Assembly (NCBI RefSeq): GCF_964340395.1 | Contig: NC_135555.1 | Span: forward strand, 27,864,725-27,928,724 | Direction of reading: 5' to 3' | Length of the DNA: 64,000 nt | Origin: Glandiceps talaboti | Taxonomy: Eukaryota; Hemichordata; Enteropneusta; Spengelidae | Shown: positions 44,962 through 53,861 of the stretch, one piece after another | How positions within the stretch are numbered: the stretch's first letter is position 1 | How the letters are laid out: each line of letters begins with the position of its first letter | Notes under the pieces: generated by a model | The model's input: only the letters and a program-made list of their open reading frames with translations | The model's database searches: none | What the model was told of the DNA's origin: nothing | Translations under genes and position numbers: made by a program

Positions 44962-46206
44962 ATGCCTTACAACAGAGAACTACAAGGTGACTACTCAAAA
45001 TTTAACGCACTCGGTAGTAAAGGAGAACGAACTCATCACATTGTAACGAATAACCCAAATAGCGCAAAACCTGGTGAAACTTTATATATCAGATGTCCAA
45101 AATTAGAACACACTGTTGTTCTAACGGGTAAATTCAATCTCGTTTTTGATCTTAAACTAAATGGTCATAATAAGAACTTCGTTGTTCAAAACCTGTCCGC
45201 TAACATCGTAAGTAATTTAATTTTAAAATTCGAAGGGGCAAATTAATGGATTTATCAAACTACAATTTAGTACAAACGTATAGAGATCTGTATTCGGATA
45301 GAACAAATAAAACGTTGTATGGAATTCAGTCAGAAAATCTCAGAAAATTGAGAAGCGATAATATCGATGGAGTTGGTGGCGGGAATTATTTAGGAGAGGG
45401 TGCACTTCATAAGGCATACGGTAAAAAGTACGCGATCGATCTAGCGGCATCCTATAATGAATGGTCATGGAGCCGTATATCCTTCGAGCTTAGGAAGCCA
45501 TATCGAATGGGAGATTACTCTCACTCCCGTTAATAAAATCCTAGTAAGTGAAGACACGACTAGTTGGGATTATGCTTTAAAAAATATTCAACTTGAATAT
45601 GAAACGATAAGAGATTCAAAGTTAGCTATGGAAATTAATGGTTATTATAACAGCGGTAAAAGCTTTCTTTACGAACATATTCAACATGAGAGAACATTTA
45701 ACTTCCCCGGTACGGAAACAATTATTAATCAGAACATTAATGTACCACGTAGAAGCTTGAAAGGAATTTTTATATTATTCAGTACACCGCAGCTACAAAA
45801 TGCATTAGATACCGAATTATTCTTTAATCCTAGTATTAATTCTGTTTCAATAACGATAGAAGGTATCGCAAATAAAGTGTATGCACAGGGATTATCTCCT
45901 AGAAAATTTTGGGAAGAAACCAGACGTTATTTCATGTCATCCGAGTTCTGTTGTGATAAACTAGAGGAAATAACTGAGGAAAACTTTCTATTAAATAAAT
46001 ATTGTTTGTTTATTGATTTAAGAAGTTTTAAGGATAATAGATATCATGGTAGTGGTCTGAAAGTCGTGAACACAAAAGATGGGGTTCAACTGGAAATTCA
46101 ACGAGAATCCACAGACCCGCAAGAAAGAATAACCGCGAATATTTTCATTATAAGTGATGCTTTGCTTAATATTGAAGGATCTAAATTAAAATCTATTATA
46201 TATTAA
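44962..46206 (+). pseudogene. Candidate major capsid protein, two frameshifts
   Basis: The ATG at 44962 (MPYNRELQGDYSKF) opens the first part (LYIRCPKLEHTVVL, then NFVVQNLSANIVSNLILKF), which runs to a stop at 45244-45246. A one-base loss near 45240, seen by comparison with Polinton A, puts the next part (YNLVQTYRDLYSDRTNK) in another frame. A second shift near 45450 leads to the long open frame to 46206 (EWEITLTPVN, LEYETIRDSKLA, INQNINVPRRSLKGIFIL, GSGLKVVNTKDGVQLEI, FIISDALLNIEG). About 415 codons in all, strongly beta-rich, with conservation typical of the double jelly-roll capsid of animal Polintons. The capsid assignment rests on family pattern. It sits just upstream of the packaging ATPase. 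Confidence 0.7.
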
Positions 46207-46279
46207 CATTTTAACATTATTAACATTATTGTTAGTATAGGATAGTATATACTGAGTATATACTGAGGATAACTCTAAA

Positions 46280-46879
46280 ATGATCTGGCTTGACCCTCCT
46301 TTCAATATGCTTATTAGTGCACCGACATGTTCGGGTAAAACAGAGTTCATTATGGAACTATTACAAACGTATTATAAAAACGTATTCGATTATATAATCA
46401 TAATCTGTCCGACGTTCATAAACAATAAAGCTTACGATAAAAAATGTATTTACGAGGACCCTGACATTATTATAATGATTCCCAACATAGAAAAAATAAA
46501 TGAAAGTATTAAATTCGCGTATGAGTGTTATAAAAATACAAAAAGTCTAATCATAGTAGATGACTGCGCTTTCACGAAGGATGTCAAATCTCGTGTCAAT
46601 ATTTTAACTAAGTTAGCATTTTCAGCTCGTCATGATAATATTAGCGTATGGGTACTTACGCAACAATTTACGAGTATCGCCAAGACATTTCGAGAAAACA
46701 TCGGTATGCTCGTTCTGTATTACACACCGAGTAAAAATAATATTAAAGAAATAATTGAAAACTATGGGATGGAATTAAATAAGGAAGAAATTAATAAATA
46801 TATAAAACAATTAAAAAATACTCCTTATAGTAAATTAGTATTTCGTTTAAGACAACCGTATAGTATAGATTTAGTATAA
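46280..46879 (+). CDS. Genome-packaging ATPase (A32/FtsK-HerA-like)
   Basis: 199 codons from ATG at 46280, fully open. Walker A is APTCSGKTEF (about residues 14-23), Walker B is SLIIVDDCAF (about 94-103), and a downstream VWVLTQQ resembles sensor I. The family pumps element DNA into preformed capsids. The C-terminal part (RENIGMLVLYYTPSKNNIKE) is also conserved in Polinton A. It is one of the few core genes of this element without a visible lesion. Its stop codon overlaps the start of a small hydrophobic ORF (TAATG at 46877-46881), which suggests tight packing of late genes. The upstream spacer (46207-46279) carries repeated TATACTGAG words that could be promoter elements. Confidence 0.9.
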   Translation: MIWLDPPFNMLISAPTCSGKTEFIMELLQTYYKNVFDYIIIICPTFINNKAYDKKCIYEDPDIIIMIPNIEKINESIKFAYECYKNTKSLIIVDDCAFTKDVKSRVNILTKLAFSARHDNISVWVLTQQFTSIAKTFRENIGMLVLYYTPSKNNIKEIIENYGMELNKEEINKYIKQLKNTPYSKLVFRLRQPYSIDLV

Positions 46880-47049
46880 TGTTAATCAATGATATTTTGT
46901 GGCTATTTATTCAGTTAGGTATCATATACTATATTTTAAAAATAAAATATTTAATACATACATATAATATAAAACTTGTGAAATGGAACAGTCATTGGCA
47001 GAAATTTTACAGCCAGTTGAAACAACACCAGCAACACCCGCAAGCGTAA
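46879..47049 (+). CDS. Small hydrophobic ORF overlapping ATPase stop
   Basis: 56 codons from ATG at 46879 to TAA at 47047. The first 25 residues (MLINDILWLFIQLGIIYYIL) form a transmembrane helix and are conserved in Polinton A (start at 857), where the frame is open into the next gene. The C-terminal half overlaps the start of the next gene in a different frame and is poorly convincing, so the protein may be shorter in reality or fused to the next one by a lost frameshift. Confidence 0.4.
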   Translation: MLINDILWLFIQLGIIYYILKIKYLIHTYNIKLVKWNSHWQKFYSQLKQHQQHPQA

Positions 47050-47603
47050 CATCAGACCGCAGGGAACAAGTCCCGCAAGCGTCTCCAATAGTAAAGTACA
47101 GAGAAAGATTACTTTGTATCATTGCTGCTGGACAATCAAAAGCTTTCTTAGGAAAAAATTTCACTCTCGAATATATTGAAAAAGCGAGCGATAAAGAAAT
47201 TGAAAAATATTATAAGATATATGAAAGCACTTACAGTTCTCTCGTCAGTGACAACATTGTAAATGGAGTTTTATTTGGGATTAGTAAATTAGTAGGACTT
47301 GTGCTTCCAGTACATGATGTGAATAAATTAAGTGACGACTTGAAAAACAATTTTCTCGTTACGAGTCAATTCAAACAACTTACTGGAAAGTTAGCATATA
47401 ATTATGGCCCTCTTTTGGCATTGACAAGTGGTGGTGTCACTATTTTAAATAATATAGAGTTTCACTCTTACAGTAACTTTGCAACACACACTTGCCCTAA
47501 GAAAAGTGACTTGACTGAAAAGAATAACTCGAATGACTTTAATAACCCTTCGGACTTGAGTCAACTTGATCAAGAACTTATGAGAACTTGCTATAGAACT
47601 TGA
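46983..47603 (+). CDS. Conserved Polinton protein of unknown function
   Basis: 206 codons from ATG at 46983 (MEQSLAEILQPVETTPATPA). After a Pro/Thr/Ala-rich N-terminus comes a conserved core (KYRERLLCIIAAGQSKAFLG, FTLEYIEKASDKEIEKYYKI, VNGVLFGISKLVGLVLPVHD, KLSDDLKNNFLVTSQFKQL, LALTSGGVTIL) with two moderately hydrophobic segments. The last 40 residues are a low-complexity Asp/Leu/Gln/Asn tail encoded by repeats of ACTTGATCAAGAACTTG type, shared with the next gene. The core family is recurrent in animal Polintons; no activity is known to me. In Polinton A the protein ends earlier (after THTCPK), so the tail here looks acquired. Confidence 0.68.
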   Translation: MEQSLAEILQPVETTPATPASVTSDRREQVPQASPIVKYRERLLCIIAAGQSKAFLGKNFTLEYIEKASDKEIEKYYKIYESTYSSLVSDNIVNGVLFGISKLVGLVLPVHDVNKLSDDLKNNFLVTSQFKQLTGKLAYNYGPLLALTSGGVTILNNIEFHSYSNFATHTCPKKSDLTEKNNSNDFNNPSDLSQLDQELMRTCYRT

Positions 47604-47764
47604 TCAAGAACATGAACAAGAACTTGATCAAGATATTAAAAACAACTTGAAATTGACTTGATTAAAAATAAAATAATTTAAGTATAAAAAGTAATTTTAA
47701 AAAAAAATATTTAAAATATTTTTGTATTAAACATATATATAGTATAAATATATTACATACTATA

Positions 47765-48025
47765 ATGATGACATCAAATTTTGAACAAGGTATTGGAAGA
47801 TCTCAAGGACTTGGACTTGATGATCTCAGAGATGTTAACGCAAAAAAATTAACTGGAGGAGATAATAATAAATTTTTTATTTTTAGATATGATCATGAGT
47901 CTAAAACATATACTCTTCACCCTTATCTCAAGAAAAGTGACTTGAGTAATGACTTGGGACAACATGCACAAGAACTTGTTAAAGAACTTGATCAAGATAT
48001 TGAAAACAACTTGGAACTTGCTTAG
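47765..48025 (+). CDS. Small chimeric Polinton ORF
   Basis: 86 codons from ATG at 47765, preceded by TATATATAGTATAAATATATTACATACTATA. The first 50 residues (GLGLDDLRDVNAKKLTGGDN, then KFFIFRYDHESKTYTL) are paralogous to the start of the protein at 40741. The last 35 (KKSDLSNDLGQHAQELVKEL, DQDIENNLELA) resemble the tail of the preceding gene. The ORF therefore joins a duplicated N-terminus to a duplicated C-terminus. Whether it is functional is unknown; the frame is clean. Confidence 0.5.
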   Translation: MMTSNFEQGIGRSQGLGLDDLRDVNAKKLTGGDNNKFFIFRYDHESKTYTLHPYLKKSDLSNDLGQHAQELVKELDQDIENNLELA

Positions 48026-48086
48026 TTGAAAAGAGTTTCAAAAAATTAAAGTAATTTTAAAAAAAATATTGTTTGTATTATATAGT

Positions 48087-48403
<317 letters not shown>

Positions 48404-48410
48404 TGTAAAA

Positions 48411-48911
48411 ATGAGTGATACAGAAGTCGAAGCAAGTGTGACACAACCTACCGGAGGTAAAGTAGAAACTCAAGTACCAAAGGATGAAACTCAAGTACCG
48501 AAGGATGAAACTGTTACTACAAACAGTCCGAAGGGTAAAACTAAAAATCCAGGTCGAGTTGAATGGGGAAAAAAATTAGCAATAATTTCAGCTGAAGCAA
48601 AAAAACGAAAAAAATTAAAAATGAAAATCGATAGAGTAAACGATACTTACGTTAAATCAATAGGACCAACGGAGGCAACTGAAAGCAACGAAAGCTCGCA
48701 ATTTCATAATACCATGGTTTTATTAACTCTTGGTTCATTAGTAATTGGGGCAGCTGGTTTATATTATAAAGTTTACGAAAGACAATGGTTTTATAGCATC
48801 AAGTCGTCACCAGACCCGCAAGCGTCTAAACAATTAACTACATTACCGAAGGATGAATCAGTTAAAAATAGTGCCCTGCAAGCTTCGCAAGCTTTACTTG
48901 AAATGGAATAA
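48411..48911 (+). CDS. Basic single-transmembrane Polinton protein
   Basis: 166 codons from ATG at 48411; upstream in-frame Tyr/Ile codons from the TA tract are not likely to be translated. It has an acidic/Thr-rich N-terminus with a duplicated QVPKDET unit, then a strongly basic helix (EWGKKLAIISAEAKKRKKLK), one transmembrane segment (TMVLLTLGSLVIGAAGLYY, about residues 103-121) and a polar tail. The architecture (basic helix plus one membrane span) matches small proteins found near the ATPase in other animal Polintons. In Polinton A only the first codons (MSDT) remain, near position 110. A virion membrane or DNA-binding role is guesswork. Confidence 0.6.
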   Translation: MSDTEVEASVTQPTGGKVETQVPKDETQVPKDETVTTNSPKGKTKNPGRVEWGKKLAIISAEAKKRKKLKMKIDRVNDTYVKSIGPTEATESNESSQFHNTMVLLTLGSLVIGAAGLYYKVYERQWFYSIKSSPDPQASKQLTTLPKDESVKNSALQASQALLEME

Positions 48912-49011
48912 AAGAATGACATTAATTATTTTTTATTTCATTTATTTCATTTATTTATTTTTTTATATATTATATAATATATACGCAATATACTGAAAGA
49001 CATTGAAAGCA

Positions 49012-49254
49012 ATGACGGACTATACTAAACTAATCGTGAATGGTCTATATGATGGTGCAGTTTTATCTGCTTTAACAATAACTAATAGTTTTATACTTGA
49101 CAAGACTATGAAGATGGCTCCAGACAGTCCTAAAACAAGTACTTCATTTAAGAAGTTTGCTTCTCTCACAATAGCTATAAGTGCCGCAGTATTAGAGAAA
49201 GATATGTTGGAACAAAGAAATATGTTGCCGGTTGATCCTTATAAAGGAATGTAA
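49012..49254 (+). CDS. Small conserved Polinton membrane protein
   Basis: 80 codons from ATG at 49012 (MTDYTKLIVNGLYDGAVLSA). Two hydrophobic segments (DGAVLSALTITNSFIL and FASLTIAISAAVL) are separated by a Lys/Met/Pro-rich loop (KMAPDSPKTS). The C-terminus is DMLEQRNMLPVDPYKGM. Short proteins with the same layout accompany capsid genes in animal Polintons; function unknown. The upstream region carries ATATATACGCAATATACTG. Confidence 0.6.
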   Translation: MTDYTKLIVNGLYDGAVLSALTITNSFILDKTMKMAPDSPKTSTSFKKFASLTIAISAAVLEKDMLEQRNMLPVDPYKGM

Positions 49255-49336
49255 TATATTTAAAAAAAAGAATATTAAAAAATAATGTATCCCTTAATAG
49301 TCTTGACAGTATATATACTATACATACTGATACATA

Positions 49337-49819
49337 ATGGGTGCAGCTGTTGCGATGATAGTTGGTGGAGCTATTTTAAATGCAACTGCCTTTGTTGGAG
49401 GTAGTTATATAGCTAAGGCAGCTTCAGGTGACGATGATATGAAAGAAGAACATGAAAAAGAATTAAATAGACATGATTTAGCTTTGGAGAATTTCAATAA
49501 AGATCGAGAAGTATGGTTGGAACATAGACAGAAAGTATTAGATTTTATAGCGAAACAAAAAAATTTAGATGTTAATGCGAGACAAAATCTGGTTCTGACT
49601 GATCAAAATTTAAATTTATATCTTGAATTTCATCCAGAGAGTACACAGAGTCCTACCTTCGGTAGCGGTAGCGGTGGTACACACACCAGTCTTAACAGTC
49701 TTAAAAATGAACCCGAATTTAGTGACTATTACCAACCTTCCGATGATATGAAGTTATATCAATACATTTATTTAGCTGGTGGTGGAATATTATTAGTTTA
49801 TTTAATAAAAAAAATATAA
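49337..49819 (+). CDS. Polinton protein with terminal membrane helices and central coiled coil
   Basis: 160 codons from ATG at 49337. An N-terminal hydrophobic helix (AVAMIVGGAILNATAFVGG) is followed by a charged helical region (EEHEKELNRHDLALENFNKD, WLEHRQKVLDFIAKQKN) likely to form a coiled coil. Next come a Gly/Ser-rich linker encoded by GGTAGCGGTAGCGG, the motif EFSDYYQPSDDMKLYQYIY, and a final transmembrane helix (LAGGGILLVYLIKKI). The YYQPSD-M signature just before the last helix is recurrent in animal Polinton proteins. It may span or line the inner face of the virion; not demonstrated. Upstream: TATATATACTATACATACTG. Confidence 0.62.
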   Translation: MGAAVAMIVGGAILNATAFVGGSYIAKAASGDDDMKEEHEKELNRHDLALENFNKDREVWLEHRQKVLDFIAKQKNLDVNARQNLVLTDQNLNLYLEFHPESTQSPTFGSGSGGTHTSLNSLKNEPEFSDYYQPSDDMKLYQYIYLAGGGILLVYLIKKI

Positions 49820-49880
49820 TATATAATATAATATAAAACTTGTGGCGATACATGCATTTGGTAACTAACTATAATCGACA

Positions 49881-50252
49881 ATGGAATGCCAATTATATAA
49901 ACAACTTTATTGCGATTTAATGAACAAAAAAGTAAACGAAAAAAACTGGTATAACATCGTACATTGTAACATATGTAAAAAAATTAATATGCAGTTTACG
50001 AAGTTTCACCCTCGTGATGACATTTGTAAAAACATTTGTGGTAAGATCTATGGAAGGTTTCACTGTTTTGACTGTTGTAATTCATTAAATAAATCTTTAG
50101 ATGAATCTTCAGATAAATCTTTAGATGAATCTTTCCGAAGGGTAGATGAAAACTTTGAACATGACCAAAGAAGTCGAAGCAGTCAAAAAAGTAGAAGTCG
50201 CAGCAACAGTCGAAGCCTCTATAACCCTAAAAACCATATTAAAAAAGTTTAA
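49881..50252 (+). CDS. Cys-rich protein with Arg/Ser tail
   Basis: 123 codons from ATG at 49881. The N-terminal half has eight cysteines and histidines in pairs (HCNICKK, DICKNICGK, FHCFDCC), which could bind zinc. Then comes a repeated acidic stretch (NKSLDESSDKSLDESF) and a basic, Arg/Ser-rich tail (RSRSSQKSRSRSNSRSL). The combination suggests a nucleic-acid-binding protein. The SLDES repeat comes from AAATCTTTAGATGAATCTT units. The last codons are followed by an A8 run and by another open frame (50253-50579), so a longer protein in an ancestral copy is possible. Confidence 0.5.
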   Translation: MECQLYKQLYCDLMNKKVNEKNWYNIVHCNICKKINMQFTKFHPRDDICKNICGKIYGRFHCFDCCNSLNKSLDESSDKSLDESFRRVDENFEHDQRSRSSQKSRSRSNSRSLYNPKNHIKKV

Positions 50253-50579
50253 AAAAAATATAAACTAAATTATTATCTTTTAAGAACTGTTACTATAATA
50301 TTTTTATCAATTAGTGAAGTTTCAACTAAAGTTTATATAGAACCAACACGATATCGATCACTCAACTTTAGCGTAATTATAAAAGCAATTCTATTATATT
50401 TAGGAGAATATCGGGAAGCTGCGTTAATACCAGAGTTGAAAATGGAAGCATTTTCGCAGAATCAAATTTTAAAACGATTTTGGGATAAATGGAATGCGGA
50501 ATATCCAGATATAGTGAGATTTAGTTGGTGGCGTTTACGATGGAGTCAAATCTTTTTAAAACTGAACAAACACCGGTAG
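50253..50579 (+). other. Open frame without start codon, reaching into the right inverted repeat
   Basis: 108 sense codons in one frame, ending at TAG 50577-50579 inside the terminal repeat. The protein-like segment VSTKVYIEPTRYRSLNFSVI, then LYLGEYREAALIPELKMEAF and FWDKWNAEYPDIVRFSWWR, has a natural amino-acid composition for such AT-rich DNA. The first internal ATG is at 50442. A second frame starting at ATG 50161 runs into TAA 50266 just after an A8 run (50251-50258), so a one-base change there could have joined the two. No homologue is known to me. Confidence 0.4.
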
Positions 50580-50846
50580 GATCTGTTTAAATAAACACCG
50601 GTAGGATCTGTGACCGCTAGGAGGCTCACTACCGATAGTGGTACCGAAGGATGCGGTTAATTTACTTATAACGGCTACAACAAATTTAGTCATTTTTTAG
50701 CCAATTTTTATGATTAAGATTTATTTTGTCTTTTAACGGATTATATAGATATATTAATAAATTTATTAATATAGGAAAGAGACTTTATTTGGTTATATAA
50801 TAGATTAAAAAAGAAGTGCGCTGGCTTTGTCTTTTTACATACTACT
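50568..50846. repeat. Polinton B terminal inverted repeat, right
   Basis: Reverse complement of 34202-34480, including the two 25-bp inner units, and ending TCTTTTTACATACTACT. It is followed directly by the duplicated target GACAAG (50847-50852). Confidence 0.93.
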
Positions 50847-50852
50847 GACAAG
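50847..50852. other. Target site duplication, right (GACAAG)
   Basis: Exact copy of 34196-34201; marks the integration site of Polinton B. Confidence 0.93.
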
Positions 50853-51529
50853 CACAAACAGAGGACAATAGCTAATGTTTCATGCATATTCATCTTAAGG
50901 AGGAGCTTGTAAAAATAACCACCAATGCGTTAACTGAAATGTGTGAATGACAACGTCTACACACTCATCAAACTCACAATTACCATAAACCGATAAGACA
51001 TAGTAATGACATAAGTGTGTTTGTCAACACCTGCATGCAGAGATTAAATATATATTAAAGTATATATATGCATATGTTGTGTGCATTTGCCACTTTTTGT
51101 ACCTTACTTTGAATGTAATGTGTGTCGATATTTTTTTGCGAGTCTGTGTAACCAAGACAAATTTCCATTGAGTTGGACAATAAATTATTATTATTATATA
51201 TTATTATTACATGGCCCAACCCACCACTTAATGTAATCTCAATGGAATGGCCGGTCTGAAAATAACATTTGCTAGACTGTTCGGGCAAGCCCTCACTGCG
51301 AACTTCGTTCACTTATAGTATCGAAAGAAAGCCCCAACGTCTAGCAGCAAGACTAATGTTGTGGTTGGCCTGGAGATCACTAACAGCAATGAGCTAATAG
51401 CAATCAATGAGAAAAAATAACTTATTCCATATGTTCTGTTGTATTCCAACAATTTTCTGTAGGAATGACAATCTCAAAACTTTGCCCTTACGGAAGACAT
51501 TCAGTTTACATCTGGTTATCTGTTATTGT
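50853..51529. other. Intron sequence, nothing recognised
   Basis: No gene, exon or RNA seen. Short (TTA)n at 51184-51205. TTACGGAAGACATTCAGTTTACATCTGGTTA at 51488-51518 is an end fragment of repeat family 2. Confidence 0.55.
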
Positions 51530-51730
51530 ATGTTTTCATTTTTAGTCTGTAAGTTGTGTCTTTGTTTTTATCACTGTTATTGTATATTTTCCTTTTTAGT
51601 CTGTAAGTTGTGTCTTCGTTTTTATCACTGTTATTGTATGTTTTCATTTTTAGTCTGTAAGTTGTGTCTTCGTTTTTATCACTGTTATTGTATGTTTTCA
51701 TTTTTAGTCTGTAAGTTGTGTCTTGCTCGG
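51530..51730 (+). repeat. 54-bp minisatellite, short array
   Basis: About four units of the 54-bp minisatellite described at 53862-55468, each with TTTTTAGTCTGTAAGTTGTGTCTT. Confidence 0.85.
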
Positions 51731-51732
51731 AG

Positions 51733-52499
51733 CAAATCGAATCAATTAGTGTATTATGGGACCAACAAATATACTTTGGCACATGTCCCGATACGCCTTC
51801 TTGAAGTTTCCCATTGGTATTCTAATAGCTAGTATATTTATTCGAGATGAAATATGTTTACTTTGTTGTTAAATGCACTGTTCAAAATTAAGGCGACGTG
51901 AGTACGATTGGGCTAAAATATGCCGTCCTTGGCCCGGGGATGCCGTCAAACGTCACGACAGTATCGTAATGCTTCTTGTCGAATAAAAAATCAGATAAAT
52001 AAAAGTCAATGAATGTGAAACACGCGACATTACAAGTGTTTAATATATATATCTAGTCTAGCCGTTTTGATTTATTTTGCCATAATATGGGGAGATCATA
52101 TTTTAGCATTTATACCCACAGACACTGCCAATTAGTGAGAAAGTGTGAGTAAATATCGGTAAATGTTGGTTAATAAGACATGTAGAGTGTAGTTTTTGTT
52201 TACTGATGTCTATTACAACCACCAGCAATGTATTTTTTTCACAATGCTGTTGAGTTGTATTCACCTGTTGACTACGCTCGTCATAGGCTACGTGCTAACC
52301 ATGTCTCCTTATGACGTCATAAAATCCTGTGGTCTAGGTGGGACCGGAAATACCCGAAAACTCTCGAAGTAAATCCGAAGGGAAGTGACTGAAAAAAGGT
52401 CATTTTAAGGTGTTTGCAGACGCTTTTGAAAAGTTTTAAAACCAGAATGCATTTCACAAACATGTAGTCTAGCAAATTAGCGATAGTGAATGTAAGCAT
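51733..52499. other. Intron sequence, no gene recognised
   Basis: Two CpG-richer patches (51890-51980 and 52270-52400) bracket AT-rich sequence. AAGGCGACGTGAG near 51892 and TGAATCACCTTTA near 52502 are weakly inverted, but not enough to call a transposon. Confidence 0.45.
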
Positions 52500-52960
52500 T
52501 TTGAATCACCTTTAAGAATACATACTTCAAATTCAACATAATTTAGTACATATGTTAACCATAACAATTGCATATGTCCTGTAAAGCTTGTTGGTGTACC
52601 TTTCAGTGTTAATGAATAATTTGCATAATTAATGATTCTTGGTAATTAGGCTATATCTTACTACTGCATGCTTCAATTTCAATATAATTCAGTACATACA
52701 TTAACCATAACAAATTGTATATGTCCTACAAAGTTAGTTGATGTACCTTACAGTGTTAATGAATAATTTGCATAATTAATGATTTTCGGTAATTAGGCTA
52801 TATCTTAAGACAGCATTAAGCAGTATCATACACTCTTACATACATTAACCTAAGAAAGCATGCTTGTCTAAAAAACAAAGCCTGTTACCATAGTTTTTTT
52901 TAGTTTAATGAGTTATTTGCATAATTAGCGATTCCCTTACGGGAGGCATTCAGTTTAAAT
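52500..52960. repeat. Dispersed repeat family 2 fragment
   Basis: Tandem units with TTTGCATAATTAATGATT and TTAGGCTATATCTTA, ending CCCTTACGGGAGGCATTCAGTTTAAATCTGG, as in the copy at 3052-4432. It runs straight into minisatellite units at 52967. Confidence 0.75.
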
Positions 52961-52966
52961 CTGGTT

Positions 52967-53131
52967 ATCACTGTTATTGTATGTTTTCCTTTTTAGTCTA
53001 TAAGTTGTGTCTTCGTTTTTATCACTGTTATTGTATGTTTTCCTTTTTAGTCAGTAAGTTGTGTCTTCATGTTTACCTCCCGTATGGGTATGGGAGGTAT
53101 TAAAAGGGGAATGTCTGTCTGTGTGTGTGTG

Positions 53132-53166
<35 letters not shown>

Positions 53167-53860
53167 GTCATCATTTTCTAAAAATCGGCTGGCTCAATTG
53201 CAATGAAATTTTGACTATATCATCTTTAGGGTAATGGCCAGACCTGATTAGGTTTTGAGCCAGATCTGTTAATGTTTAATTAGAGAAATTTGCATATTAA
53301 TGAAATCGACTAATTATGCAATATCTTAAGACTGCATACTTCAATTTCAATATAATTTAGCATATTTGTTAAACATAACAACATACATTTGTCCTATAAA
53401 ATTCGTTGATGTACCTTACAGCGTTGATGAATAATTTGCATAATTAATTATTTTTGGTAATTAGGCTATATCTTAAGAATGCATACTTCAATTTCAATAC
53501 AATTTAGTACATATGTTAACCATAACAAAGCGGATATGTCCTATAACATTTTTGATATAGCTTACAGTTTTAATGAATTTTTTTGCATAATTAATGATTT
53601 TAGGTAACTAGGTTGTATCTTAAAAATGCAAGCTTCAAATTTCGTATAATATTATACATATATCAACCGTAATAATACGCACCTGTCCTATGAAGTTTGT
53701 TGCTACAACTTTTACCTTTAATGAGTATTTTGAATAATGAACGATATTCAGTAATTAAGCAGTATCATATACTCTTACATACATTAACCTAAGAAAGCAC
53801 GCTTGCCCAAAAACAAAACCTGTTACCATTGTTTTTTTTACATTTAATGAGTTATTTGCA
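52967..53860. repeat. Two minisatellite units followed by a family 2 copy
   Basis: 52967-53075 holds two 54-bp units. 53068 onward begins TTACCTCCCGTATGGGTATGGGAGG, then a GTCT microsatellite (53106-53167) and family 2 body sequence to about 53860. Confidence 0.75.
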
Positions 53861-53861
53861 T

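Noticed and set aside
51892-52502. Possible small transposon with AAGG(C/T)GA ends
   Set aside because: The inverted similarity is limited to a few bases and no target duplication could be defined.
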